Positions 10,756 to 22,018 of a stretch of 64,000 bases of DNA are shown here, piece after piece. The translations under genes were made by a program, and so were the position numbers. Under the pieces are notes generated by a model that was not told the origin of the DNA, did not search any database, and saw only the letters and a program-made list of their open reading frames with translations. The DNA is taken from the NCBI GenBank assembly GCA_949825065.1, contig OX463846.1:7831366-7895365 (forward strand), given 5' to 3'. Each line of letters starts with the position of its first letter. The stretch's first letter is position 1. Source of the DNA: Odontocerum albicorne. Its lineage: Eukaryota; Arthropoda; Insecta; Trichoptera; Odontoceridae.

Positions 10756-11459
10756 TTTTGAATGCAAGTTAGGACTTTGTTTATGGAATGACGTTATGTA
10801 AAATGAAGAAAATCTCAAACCAATCTAAATTTGTTTCACCGCTCGTTACTCTTGGCTTAAGGTAAGTGCATACAATATAAATAACTTTGCTAACGACATC
10901 TGGTGTTTTTCTGCCGCGCAAACTTCACCCGAGGAAGTTTAGCTCTGGCCGAGTCACCGTGCACTGCTGCCGCTCACGGATAATAATTTATCATCCCCTA
11001 AGCCAAAGTGTTTTTCCTACCCTCATCCACTTGCCCAAGTTCGACACTGGTGCCGAAATGTATGACATGCCTTTTTATTTGACGAGAATAAAACCAAGGA
11101 AAGCGCGGTATGTTTTGAGGCATTTTTACATCCTTCAAGTAGTTTCGCGGATTGAAAACAATTTCGTCTTGAAAATATTCGTAATAAGGAAGGAAAAAGA
11201 GATTTATAAAGGAAGTCTCCTTTAATGTTTCTGGGAAAACAGGTTTTAATTTTGAAACACCGAAGTTTGACTGGCAAGGCCGATGGTTTTCTCAATAGCA
11301 GATGATGATGAAGAAAGTCTCAGGCTGGAAGTGACAAAGTGTTAAATGAGGAATAGTGAGGAAGAGTCAGATTTTTAACATAATGAATATGCAAAATTAT
11401 TGAAATGAATTTATCATTCAATGCTCCACTTATAATTGCTCAGAACCAAAAGTAGTGCA
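10756..11459. other. Unassigned, with a 112-codon frame
   Basis: A plus-strand frame at 10887-11225 is less AT-rich than its surroundings and holds no motif I know. A GATGATGATGAAG run at 11301 may mark the 3' end of an unrecognised LINE, in which case this is its 3' region. It could also be chance. Confidence 0.3.
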
Positions 11460-12880
11460 TGCAAAACATACTTTAGGTAAACATCCTAATTCAACGATTT
11501 TATTTATCAACATTTCACCTACATGCGAGTACTTAATGTCATACGCCCTAATTCAAGGTATTTTAAATATCAACATTTCATATACATAACATACTATACT
11601 TAATGTCATACACCTTAATTTAAGGTATTTTCAATATTAACATATTATATAATATATAGGTACAACACACTTTATCATGCCCCCTTATTTAAGATACTTT
11701 AAATAACTTATTAACATTTCATAAACACACTTAATGTCATACACCCTTATTCAAGGTATTTTAAATATCAACATTTCATATACATAACATACTATACTTA
11801 ATGTCATACACCTTAATTTGAGGTATTTTCAATATTAACATATTATATAATATATAGATACAACACACTTTATCATGCCCCCTTATTCAAGATACTTTAA
11901 ATAACTTATTAACATTTCATAAACACACTTAATGTCATACACCCTTATTCAAGGTATTTTAAATATTAACATTTCATGTACATACTGAATGTCATACACC
12001 CAAATTCAAGGTATTTTCAATATTAATATTTCATACTTAATATCATACGCCTTAATTCTTCTTCTACTTCTCAGTGTCATGTCAGGTCCCCGCAACGTGG
12101 AATATCACTTGAGAGTAGACATATTTGTCCCCGGCAGCCCGAAAAAGATGTCCAATGTCCCTTATGCCAGTCCAATCACGTATATTGCGGAGCCAGGAGA
12201 TTTGCCTCCTGCCAACACCTCTTCGGCTTTCTATTTTGCCTTGGATGATCAGGTGCAGTAATTTGTAGTTTGCTCCTCAAAGTACATGACCCAAGTAGGA
12301 TACATTTCGGATTTTAATATTAGTCAGCAACTCTCTATCAACTTTGGCTGTTTGAAGAACCCTTGTGTTGCTGACCATATCCATCCAGGGTATCCGTAGC
12401 ATTTTCCGGTGCATTCACATTTCGAATGCTTCCAGTCGGTTCATACTACCAACTTTGAGGGTCCATGATTCCACTCCATGCAATAACACTGACCAAACGT
12501 AACACTTGACTAACCGTTGTAGAAGTTTCAAGTTTAAATTATCATCGCAGAATACGCTTCTCATTTCATTAAAAGTCGCACGAGATGATTCAATTATGCA
12601 CTTCGGTTTCTGCGTCGAGGTCTTCCACTAGGATAATTCCGAGGTATTTAAATTAACCCCTTAATCCAAGGTATATTAAATATTTACATTTCATATGCAC
12701 ACTTCATGTCGTATACCCTAATTCAAGGTATTTTCAATATTAACATTTTATATACAATATACTTTATCATGCACCTTAATTCAAGGTACTTTAAAAATTA
12801 ACATTTCATAAACACACTTGATGTCATACACCCTAATTCAAGTTATTTTAAATATTCACATTCACTGACAATTCAATTTT
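11460..12880 (+). repeat. AT-rich tandem array with 198-bp higher-order repeat
   Basis: Units of about 50-69 bp share ATTCAAGGTATTTTAAATAT, CAACATTTCATA and CTTAATGTCATACACC. Three unit types (about 67, 69 and 63 bp) repeat as a block: the ACATAACATACTATACTTAA variant occurs at 11584 and 11782. The array is split at 12058-12655 by a LINE end and resumes to about 12880. Confidence 0.88.
12058..12655 (-). pseudogene. LINE 3' end inserted in the tandem array
   Basis: The minus strand reads a post-RT LINE region: KYLGI (~12645), LLHGVESWTLK (~12475), MNRLEAFEM (~12450), RKMLRIPWMDMVSNTRVL (~12400), GRRQISWLRNIRDWTG (~12210), ending with a stop near 12090 and a GAAG tail. It has two to three stops or frameshifts. 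A similar 9-bp sequence (CCTTAATTC / CCTTAATCC) on each side looks like the target duplication. Confidence 0.85.
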
Positions 12881-13436
12881 TCATAGAGCTAGAAATTATA
12901 AGAGAAAGTAAATTGTTTGTTATTATAGGTGGATGCTGTAAGAATAATTAAAAGAGGAATCCTTTTATAGTTAAGCCGTATTGGGAAAATTATTTGCTAA
13001 AGAGATATTAAACAAATTTATATACGTGTAAAATGAGTGAAAAGCGGGGAAGACTTAGATCGAAGAAAGGGTAGAACTTTACAGTTGAAGAGATTTCATC
13101 TGCGGGAAAGCTAAAATAATGATGCAACAAAAAAGCATGTATGTCGAGATGCAAATATAAGGAAGAACAATGTGTACGGAAAGAAAGGCGTGGGTATCTT
13201 TCTGCCTACCCTAAAATATACATTTTGGGATCTTATGCATGTGTATGTATTTTGAAATATCGATCAAATATGCTTTATTAGTTTATTTACAGAAATTATC
13301 CTGCCGATAAAATACGCATTTCATGGTTCAATTCAGTTTGGAAAAAATTGTTCCTTACATACCATTAGTCACTTATCAAATCGTACTCTTCAAATCTCGC
13401 GGAAAATATTGAATTTCATGTACCATATATATACAA
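12881..13436. other. No feature recognised
   Basis: AT-rich single-copy-looking DNA with purine-rich stretches at 13030-13190. No motif or repeat match within the window. Confidence 0.35.
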
Positions 13437-13611
13437 TCTCTGTTGGTAAGACACTTGTCTGCCGATCCGGAGGTTGCGGGTTCGATCCCAGCTGGAACCC
13501 AGATTTAAAAAAAATAGGATTCCAGTCTGGTTAATACTTAGGACCTATAAAAACATATTTCTGATTGGTTGGAAGAGATTGCCACATGGCAATAAACTCG
13601 CCAGGTTAAAA
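13437..13611 (+). mobile_element. SINE-A (tRNA-derived), near full length
   Basis: The tRNA-like head has TTGGTAAGACACTTGTCTGC (A-box side) and GGTTCGATCCC (a perfect pol III B box). A body follows with GGATTCCAGTCTGGTT and TGGTTGGAAGAGATTGCC. The 3' end carries the TTGCC-ACAT-GGCAA stem-loop and CTCGCCAGGTT. The first few head bases are missing. Pol III promoters of this type drive SINE transcription. Confidence 0.9.
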
Positions 13612-13665
13612 AAAATCTCTGTAGAGCTAGTTGGTAAGGCACTTCTCTTCCAAACGGGTTCTTTT
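13612..13665 (+). mobile_element. Second SINE-A head, truncated
   Basis: CTCTGTAGAGCTAGTTGGTA at the end of the previous copy restarts the tRNA-like head, then stops after the B-box region. It makes a head-to-tail SINE pair. Confidence 0.6.
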
Positions 13666-14330
13666 CTCGTTACATATACATTATATCTCATCGTTTCCCT
13701 GTCAGGGCTGGTAGAGAGAACAGAGCGCTAAAATTTCAAATCGCAACGTATATCTTTTGCCTCCTCTTCATCCAGACACATTGTCATACAGTGCGTAAGA
13801 CTTATTGAACTTTTTACATTTTCTTCTTGCAAAATGTCATTCACTGACCGTATTTACCAAGTCCTAATCTCATCTTCATAACCTACATTTTAAGGCAATT
13901 GTCCCTAGGAAGATAAATTTGTCGGCTTTTTCAGTATCTAAGAAATGTACTTTCTTTCCGCTGATAGTCAACAATAAGTACAGAACCCTACGTTAAGTAA
14001 TACACATCGGGCTTAAGAAAGAAACTGCTGGCCATAATCGGCTTACTTCAGTTTTGTAGAGCATCGTCTCACCGAGCGACCACGCCATGACCACGACTGA
14101 CAAATCACGACAGAACACGTGTATGAATGACAGAGACGACGCTCTACAAAGCCGAAGTTAGCCGATTATGGCCGACAGTATCTTTCGTAAGCTCGATGTG
14201 TATTACTTACCGCCGGGTACTGTACATATTTTGGTCTTCCTCTTATTTAATTCAAGAGCTAATGATGTAAACCATTTGTTTGCAATTCTTTGCTGTGCAT
14301 GTTTGCAATATTTCTGCACACCAACCTTTT
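13666..14330 (-). pseudogene. LINE fragment, interrupted by a fold-back element
   Basis: The minus strand reads worn LINE sequence on both sides of 13994-14209. Upstream (14230-14345) come traces of a LELNKRKTKYM-like segment. Downstream are DTEKADKFIFLGT-like residues (~13930) and a final TLTGKR-like C-terminus near 13690. Many stops are present. Assignment rests on short motifs. Confidence 0.5.
13994..14209. mobile_element. Fold-back MITE inside a LINE
   Basis: Two 77-nt arms (13994-14070 and 14133-14209) are near-perfect reverse complements, beginning TAAGTAATACACATCG, around a 62-nt loop. No coding capacity. LINE-like sequence continues on both sides, so it looks like an insertion. The target duplication is unclear. 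Confidence 0.85.
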
Positions 14331-14665
14331 TTATTTTATTTTGATTTATTTATTTATTTACACACGACAAGAAATATATATAATTTGCAAAAAAACAGGT
14401 AATTTAATTTGGACATACAATTTTAATGGATCTGGGTTTGTTGGCTTTCATTTGTCGTGTTCCCAATAAACTAGGCTTTTGCCTGTATCTCACTGAGGAT
14501 ATTTAGCATGAAAAAATAAATCGATACTTCTTTCCGACTTTCGATTACACAAAAACAAAACCCCGCTGCACATTCTCATCAACCTGACAAACAGTGACAC
14601 TCAATTACAACTGGAAACATCATGCGAAATCAAATTCCTCACACATCATCACTCCAGATCCACCT
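14330..14665 (-). repeat. Retroposon family D, copy 2
   Basis: Collinear with the copies at 2517 and 21595, with an (AAAT)n-type tail at its low-coordinate end (14340-14365). Confidence 0.85.
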
Positions 14666-14696
14666 TGTTAATGAACTTAATCAGTTAGTTAGTGGT

Positions 14697-14775
14697 CCTT
14701 CTTTATGTGGGAATCGAACCAGGAAACGTAGAGTAGAAAATAAGCGTCTATGTAATATGATGCAACTGAGGTTGT
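14697..14775 (-). mobile_element. tRNA-like SINE head remnant
   Basis: GGGAATCGAACCAGG is the complement of a B box, followed by a worn anticodon-arm region. It does not fold as a functional tRNA by eye. Confidence 0.35.
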
Positions 14776-15325
14776 TAGCCAAACCTTATTTACTTCAACT
14801 TTGAAAATATAGTAGAAATAGTGAATTATTTTTGGCATTGTATTGTCGATGACGATGATGACAGAATGTCAATTATACGTTTTAGAAAGTTGGAAACAAA
14901 AGGAGACGTATACAGTGTTATATGAATAAAGTAATGTGATGCTGTAGTGCTGAACCAGCTATTCAGAGTGAAGTTTTATTTTGAGGAAAACACAGATCGG
15001 TGCGGCGTCTGTATTTTACGAGCGCACCGCTCGGTGAGTACTTTCAAAGCATTACACATCCAAGTTGTACGCAATTAAAAATGAATTGGGCCGGATACCA
15101 AAAGTACCATATGTGCGGTTGTTTTTTTTTATTTGTTTATACGTATCGTAACGTTCTGTGACATTTGATGGTTTTGAAAATGTTTTTTTTTTATTAAGCG
15201 GTTTCGAGCAGACCTTTTTTAAAACACCCCCTTTTAAAACAACCTGCTAACTTAATAAAAAGGAGGCTTTTAATATTTTTTTTTGGTTTTCTTAAGAATT
15301 TCTATTGAACATGTAATATTGTTTT
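14776..15325. other. No feature recognised
   Basis: AT-rich with poly-T runs. Confidence 0.35.
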
Positions 15326-15595
15326 GAGTTATTTACCGAAATATCGATTTAAAATTAATAATTTGTTTTAAAATATCAATATACAAGTACAAAATTTAAG
15401 GTTTTTATCAAAATTTCGACACACGAAAATTAACAGTTTTTATCAATATATCGACTTAACAAAATTTACCGTTTTATCCAAAATATTGACGTATAAAATA
15501 TAATAGTTTTGCTAAAATATCGACGTGCAAAAAGTTTTCGACAAAATTACGAAAACCGTTTTATCGACATGTAAAAAAAATTTGAATATATGGTA
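15326..15595 (+). repeat. Decayed tandem repeat
   Basis: The phrases ATCGAC, AAAATTTA and GTTTTTATCAAAAT recur about every 55-60 bp at least four times with many substitutions, indicating an old minisatellite. Confidence 0.55.
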
Positions 15596-16149
15596 AGTCA
15601 ATATATTTTTATATTTTATAAATAATATAATCCAATTGAAATGTATGTTAATACGTTTAAATATAATTTAAATGTAGAACAAATACAAACGTAACTATCC
15701 TTACAAGACTGTCCTACTCAATTTCGACTTGTATTGACAAAACTATCGCTAGTTATTATTATACTCGTATAATTAGATATCCAAACTCTTTGATAAGCTC
15801 ACTGCATCGCACATACTTGTTGAATGACCGATAAATGCATTCCTTAAGTAGCTCAACAATGATGACTTAAGATAAGGTTTTTCACAATTTGGGTATTCCT
15901 GAAGCTGTCTACTATGTTATACTTTGTTGTATTTATAGTTTACGAGTACGTCTTGATTGGTTATAGTCAATAATAGTGTATTTCTCGACATTCTAATGTA
16001 TTTATTCCGTTACTGAAATAGTTTTATTAATATTGCTTAATTTTTAACAAATTGTTGACCCTTTTTATAGTTAAACTTAGATCTATTGAGAAAATTTCAA
16101 TTGGATCGGTCTTTACCTGCCTCAAATAGTTAAAGACATGGGTGGCAAA
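15596..16149. other. No feature recognised
   Basis: AT-rich DNA with no repeat match or coding trace. Confidence 0.35.
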
Positions 16150-16377
16150 CAGTCGAATACAAACCTTTTTGGGAAGTCTTGTTAAAATTTATGATAACAA
16201 GTGCATATATATTTTTATATGAACACTACACTCCACTTAAAGCCGAATATGTTACTATCAAATATCGGAAGATTTACAAATGTTTCTTTTTTTTATCGAA
16301 TTTGTTTTTCTTAACAAATGCAGATGCCGGAAGTCCCTTATCTTATGACCACAGCTTCCACTTTCATATCTTTACAC
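16150..16377 (+). mobile_element. LINE 3' end (same family as 55140)
   Basis: GGGAAGTCTTGTTAAAATTT and the following AAAGCCGAATATG, ACAAATGCAGATGCCGGAAGT and ATGACCACAGC phrases align with 55480-55680, which is the 3' UTR of a LINE. Truncated at its right by the MITE at 16378. Confidence 0.65.
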
Positions 16378-16978
16378 TTAAGGGTGTATTCTACTCTAGA
16401 GGCGTCAATTTCGGGCGTTTTTTCAGAATTAATAAAAATAAGACAAAAAATATTTTTACCATACATTTTTTACAGTTTGTTTATTGATGATTTATGAATG
16501 AAATTTTAAATTGAAGATGTTATCATGCACAGTTTCTTGATAAAAATAATGTCGTTATAGTTGGTACCAAAGAAAACAAATAGTAAAATGGCCGCTGTCT
16601 GAAAAAAAATTCAATTTTGTTACCTTTTTTTTTCAAATTTTTAAATAAAAAAAAAAAAGTTTTGAATTTTTCAAAGTAGGGACGAAATAAAAACATTTAT
16701 CAACGTTTCATACTAAATTTGAAGGCAATCCGTTGAATAGAACTTGAGATTTTATGTCGACCAGGTCTAAAAAAGTAGTTTCGAGAAAAACGCGTTTAAA
16801 GTTTTGATATTATTGTCTGAGTCATTCCAGTGCGGCGTAATTCCTGCCTCATTTATAGCTATAACTTCGTAAATATTGAGAATTAAAAAAAAATCTTTTG
16901 AGCACATATTCTTAAAGGTCTGAACTTTAAGAATATGCAAAAAAACATTTTTCAAATTTCTAGTGTGGAAGCCCTTAA
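16378..16978. mobile_element. TTAA-flanked MITE family T, copy 1
   Basis: Bounded by TTAA at 16378-16381 and 16975-16978. The ends are inverted: GGGTGTATTCTACTCTAGAG on the left, and a worn version reversed on the right. The interior matches 37439-38161, including GTCGACCAGGTC, a TAGTTTCGAGAAAAACGCG block and TATAGCTATAACTTCGTAAA. Non-coding. TTAA target sites are used by piggyBac-type and some other superfamilies; which one is open. Confidence 0.8.
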
Positions 16979-17767
16979 AATGCGTTAAGATGTACTCGTA
17001 AATGCATGTAATTTTGAAGTGGACAAAAAAAAATATTTTATATTTATTTTGTAAAAATGGATATGCAAAGTTTTGGTTACAGAGTGTAAAAATCCCTTGG
17101 CGCATTCAAGTTTATGCATGACCTGGACTCTTGGTGCAATATTGGGTCGGCGTTCCATCAAAGTCCGCTCCAGGGCTGGCGCTAGGGAGGGGTCTTGCAG
17201 GATATTGTTACCCCCCTGAGGGCCCTCGTCCTCCTCAATAGCTCCGAAGCCAGACTAGACCCTACAGGAATACTATGTATATGAATATTTATATCCCCAC
17301 TATCACATTGTACTGACATGGGGTCGTATAGTAAATAAAGGGTTTCTTTTAAACTTATCTTTCAATGTCAGTTTAGCACATGTTTCATAATATCATCATC
17401 ATCGCGTTATTAACATTCACATAAGTAATGGATGTTAAGTCAAATATAATTATTTGATTTCCTTGTAGTATAATCTAGGTAAAGTTATATTTATAAAAAA
17501 TTTGTTGTTGAGTTCAGGAGTGTTCTTCTTCGGCTTTCCTGAAAGAAAGATCTTGTACTTGAATATTTAGTTTATTTCAGTGTATTGTACTGTATTGGTG
17601 ATTTTACACACTTTATGTGTTGTGACTTATTTTAATTTTTCAAAGTTTGTATTTTTTGAAATAATAAGTAAGAAGTTTAATCCTTAACGGTTCGTTAAGT
17701 AGTCCAAATCCTGAGGAGTTTTAAAATTTGATATATGCGGTACTACATTTAATATGAAATATGGTTA
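16979..17767. other. Unassigned, with a GC-rich patch
   Basis: 17120-17290 is clearly richer in G+C than its surroundings (CCCCCCTGAGGGCCCTCGTC region) and may be a LINE 5' or 3' untranslated piece. An ATCATCATCATCG run at 17393 could be a reversed LINE tail. No frame supports either. Confidence 0.3.
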
Positions 17768-17935
17768 CTTCCATGGCTTCGTTGGTAAGATATTTCTCTT
17801 CTAGCTCGAGGGTTTGATTCTCATTGGAACCCAGATATTTTTTAAAAGGGTTCCAGCCTGGTTTTTAATTGATATTTCTTTGACATATTTTTGCTTGGTT
17901 GGAATAGATGATAAATAGGGATAAGCACACTAGGT
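17768..17935 (+). mobile_element. SINE-A, full-length but worn
   Basis: Head GGCTTCGTTGGTAAGATATT, B-box remnant GGTTTGATTCT, body GGGTTCCAGCCTGGTTTTTA and tail GCTTGGTTGGAATAGATG. The stem-loop is destroyed. Confidence 0.8.
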
Positions 17936-18349
17936 CGTTCTGTATACCATACAACGAAAGCAATAACAATACAAGAAAGAAATAAAGAATACAAAAGTAA
18001 AGCATAAAAATTTAATGTAAACATGTATTCCCACGAGTTAGGAATAAATTATTACTATCAAAGATAGGCCAATGAACATGGTCATACTTTTAAGACTCAA
18101 ATTAATTTTAAGTTATTTTTACCCGGCAACATTTAAGGGCGCTTTAATTTCAATGTTACATACATGCATATCACGCCGTGTCCCCTGAAAGGTGGGCAGA
18201 ATAAAATAAACTAGGGATCTTCAACGTCTTGATCAAAACATACAACTTTCGTCTCCTCCACCTTAATATATCATATGTCTCGTTATACTAATTTTTCTAT
18301 CATACGTCCACGCGGTAAAACCCTCTGAAAAATCTTATCAATCTATAGG
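17936..18349. other. No feature recognised
   Basis: AT-rich DNA without repeat match. Confidence 0.3.
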
Positions 18350-18600
18350 GCTGATATGTCGACTAAGATTGAGAAGAGAATTCTGAGATGGTTTGGGCAT
18401 GTAGGATGAATGAATGAAAAAATACTAACAATAAAAATATATATTGCAAATGCGAAGGAAACACGTGGTAGAGGCAGACCAATTATAATTGGATCAGGTG
18501 GTTGATATTTTTTAAGAAGTAAGATATATCATTAGAGTTGTATGAGAAGGTGTATGAATGTAAAGAAGTGAAATATATATGTTGAGATAGGAAAGTCTGG
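18350..18600 (+). pseudogene. LINE C-terminal fragment
   Basis: Reads KIEKRILRWFGHVG, then MNEKILTIKIYIANAKETRG and RGRPIII. This is the basic WFGHVERM...GRGRP region found after the RT in many insect LINEs. One stop and a downstream frameshift. Confidence 0.8.
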
Positions 18601-19539
18601 CGCTCAGTCTTTTCCGTTTAACCAAGCAAAAAAACGGCGTGATGCATTGTATAATATATCAAAATCTTCTAGCGATGAGGCTGGTGAATTTGAGATATAC
18701 TCAAACTGCATTCAAGTTTGATAGCTTTTTCTACAGTGGCCTGAAACATTGCAGCTTTTCATTTATTACCTTTTCAAGAATCGGATATTTCGATTTTCTC
18801 CTATAAATTATGCAGTGTGTAGACACGACTGTTAAAATATTGTAAAATGTAGTTTACATTTTCTTTTTTTTTTTACATCTCTGACTATACCGCCTCTGGT
18901 CAGACAAACTAGAGGGCTCATCCCTAATTAATGAAACGTCCAATGGGGGAAAAGAAGCCTCGTTTTTTCGACATTTAATTAATTAGAATGATAAGCAGAT
19001 TTTTTAAGAAAATAGGTTTAAAAGGGAAAGATGTAAGATCTAAGACAGACAGTGGTAGATAGCTTTTAAAACAAGGAATTTAAGAGACGTTTCAAGCGAA
19101 TGTTTTAGCACCCCTCAATGAACGAGAATTTGATGACTGGATTCCGAGTGAAATGAATTTTTAAATTTAAATTTGAAATGAGTTTCCCGCGATAATTGCT
19201 ATACAGTTTATAAAAGCTTTTTTATGCAATGCAAGACGGTTTAGCTTTGTTTTAATTGCAAAATTATTTTAAAATTTCCCTCTAAAAGGAAAGATAATGA
19301 CAGTTATTAGAATGAAAAATCCATTACACACATTTAATTACTACTTCCAGTTCTTTCTTTTTGATTGTAAGGTGTGTGATTCACAATTATTAACAAAATT
19401 TTCAGCGGTTAGTAAAAAATACTCAAATTTTCTTGATCATCTTTGCTGAGGCAGGAATTAACTTTTAGTGTATTAAAAATGAACTAAAAATATTCATATA
19501 TCAAAAATTTCCCCTCTAACTTAGTGGAACTTCATATAA
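18601..19539. other. No feature recognised
   Basis: AT-rich. A CTGACTATACCGCCTCTGGT patch at 18882 is less AT-rich but matches nothing else in the window. Confidence 0.35.
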
Positions 19540-19644
19540 GAATGTATAACAATACATTACTTTGTTATTCCATTAATAACATAAGTCCCCCTTCCCGAGG
19601 CAATGTAATTTGTGGAATAACAAATTAATTCATTGTAAAATATT
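19540..19644. mobile_element. MITE family M1, copy 2
   Basis: Inverted arms with ACATTACTTTGTTATTCCAT on the left and its near-complement on the right, around a C-rich centre. Shorter relative of 5509-5679. Confidence 0.65.
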
Positions 19645-19996
19645 CTAATTACTTTCAAATTATTTGTTCTCATTGACAGTTATGGGTTATTTCATAGTAT
19701 TAATGAAGCACTTATTTCTTTTCTATATCTATATAATAAAACACTTCATCGCACAAAGTACAAATTGGTGCTCTTGTCGCCAAGATACAATCCTTCCAGT
19801 CAACCAATTTATTATTTAACAACTTTGTTTCCATTGTTGGATGTAATCTTAACATAATAGCTGTATAAAAAGAAAATAAAAAAGTAAAAGACAAATTGCT
19901 ATATAAAAAGAAGACTGGCAACATTTGATAATTTAAGAACGACTGACAACATTTGGTGATTTAAATATTATGATTTGATATTTGGCTAGAAAATAT
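19645..19996. other. No feature recognised
   Basis: AT-rich flank of the minisatellite. It holds a doubled TGGCAACATTTGATAATTTA-like phrase at 19915-19960. Confidence 0.3.
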
Positions 19997-20405
19997 GAGT
20001 ATGTTCTGGAAAAAATATAGTAGTATGTACTGGAAAAACGATAAAAGGATACTAGTATGTACTGGGAAAATGATAAAAGGATAGTATTATGTACTCGGAA
20101 AATGATAAAAGGATAGTAGTATGTACTCGGAAAATGATAAAAGGATATTAGTATATACTGGGAAAATGATAAAAGGATAGTATTATGTACTCGGAAAATG
20201 ATAAAAGGATAGTAGTATATACTGGGAAAATGATAAAAGGATAATAAAATGTACTGGGAAAATGATAAAAGGATAGTAGTATGTACTCGGAAAATGATAA
20301 AAGGATAGTAGTATGTACTGGGAAAAGGATAGGAGTATATACTGGGAAAAGGATAGTAGTATTTACTGGGAAAAGGGTAGGAGTATGTACTGGGAAAAGG
20401 ACATA
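19997..20405 (+). repeat. 32-bp minisatellite with 24-bp derivative units
   Basis: About ten units of TAGTATGTACTGGGAAAATG plus ATAAAAGGATAG (32 bp) are followed by four units lacking TGATAAAA (24 bp). A long minus-strand frame crosses the array only because the units lack stops. Confidence 0.92.
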
Positions 20406-20439
20406 GGAATGAGAGATCAAGGAAAAAAAAAACGCCACT

Positions 20440-20640
20440 GAAGGGAAATATGTTATTATGAATTTTGAGTTGCTATTTGAAAGACGCCAACGATGAAGTA
20501 AGTCTTGTCTTGTTCCAGAGCCTAGCGCTAGGGACAGTGAAGGTCGACATGAATAATGAAAAGCAGACAACAGGAAAACAATTGTACGCAATTTTTATTT
20601 GAGCCGAATGCGAGTCCGTTTTCGGACTGGAGTTGAATAT
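20440..20640 (-). pseudogene. LINE-B-like C-terminus
   Basis: The minus strand gives FTVPSARLWNKTRLTSSLAS and FK, matching the RLWNxLPxxIRxxxSLxxFK signature at the C-terminus of many LINE polyproteins and the LINE-B copy at 23085. Confidence 0.65.
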
Positions 20641-21255
20641 TTTGTATGACATAAGAGGGCTGCGAGACAGTTAAGAATATTATACAGAAGTGACATTACA
20701 CTTGATGCCGATTTCTTGTATTGAATCAGTTAAGTTTCTTTTATGGTCGTACTTTCTTAGATTGAAAGTGTATCTCATACACATATTTTGTATTCGCTGA
20801 ATTCCAGATCTCTTCTTTCTGAAAAAAAAAAACCTTCAAGATTTAATAAGTTTGTATGAAATTAATGCTAGTAAGCTGTAAAAAATATATTCGGTATTTC
20901 ACATTGAATATCGCAATTGTATTTATATCTCTAGAAAAAATCAACTGATTGCGAATAACTTGATTGAAAAGCTACTTACTGATAAAATAATCACTTTTTT
21001 TGTTAAGACTGGTCTTCTGAGAGTCTGTTTTGACCTTTGTATGAAAGTCATTAATGCACGATTATCATGTTTTGTTAAATTTAGATGTCAATATCGTTAA
21101 CGGGAATAAATGTTAAAAATACAGCAAAAATATTTAGATTATTAAGGGTAAAATATATGCAATATTGAAAAAAATCGTATGTATGTACTCATATGTACTG
21201 CTCAAAGAGTGCGTATGATTCGAAGTTCTAACCTTAGTTCTCACAATTTTTAACT
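20641..21255. other. No feature recognised
   Basis: AT-rich DNA without motif or repeat match. Confidence 0.35.
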
Positions 21256-21345
21256 ATTTAACATTTCATAGTAAAAACCAGTTGGTGTGCTTATTGCTAT
21301 GTGACAATCTACTGAAGCAACATATAAAAGTAAATAAAGGAAGTT
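21256..21345 (-). mobile_element. LINE-B 3' tail fragment
   Basis: GGTGTGCTTATTGCTATGTG, then AAAGTAAATAAAGGAAGTTA and CGTGGCTG, follow the LINE-B 3' UTR as at 43906 and 63610. Confidence 0.6.
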
Positions 21346-21594
21346 ACGTGGCTGTTTTTTTGAAGTATTTATTCATCTTTATAAAATTTACGTAGAATAT
21401 ATAATGAGTGTATTATTATTCATAATTTGAAGTCTAAAAGTGTTACAAGAGGGGGTTTACGTATCTTGTAATGATACAGGTTTGAGCATATAAAATACAA
21501 AATTTATTATAATTTCGGTAAAAGGAAAGTACGGACATGGGTATTTCTAAATACAAATAATGAAATTATTTTAGCGAGTCCAACATAATTTATT

Positions 21595-21930
21595 TTATTT
21601 ATTTATTTATTTATTTTATTATTACACATGACAAGAAATATACACAATTTGAGAAAAAACAACAGGTAATTTGATTTGGACATATAATTTTAATGGATCT
21701 GGGTTTGTTGCCTTTCATTTGTCGTATCCCCAGTAAACTAGGCTTTTGCCTGTATCTCACTGAGGATATTTAGCATGAAAAAATAAATCGATACTTCTTT
21801 CCGATTTTTGATAACACAAAAAACCCCGTTGCACGCGCTCATCAACCTGACAAACAGTGACACTCAACTACAACTGGAAACACCCTGCGAAACTCAACTC
21901 CTCACACATTATCGCTCCAGAAAGACCAAA
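21595..21930 (-). repeat. Retroposon family D, copy 3
   Basis: Best-preserved copy with a TTTATTTATTTATTTATT tail side at 21595. Nearly identical to copy 1 over about 300 bp. Confidence 0.88.
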
Positions 21931-22018
21931 AATTAATTAATTAATATCTGGGATTCTGATTGATTGGTCCATGGAACCAGTATTAAAATAAGATGATAGA
22001 TGGCAAGAAGCTGTTTCT

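Noticed and set aside
10887..11225. 112-codon plus frame as a host gene
   Set aside because: No motif, no splice support and neighbouring LINE traces; kept only as unassigned.
20148..20591. 147-codon minus-strand frame that looks like a membrane protein
   Set aside because: It fuses a LINE-B-like fragment with the stop-free 32-bp minisatellite. Hydrophobicity comes from the repeat.
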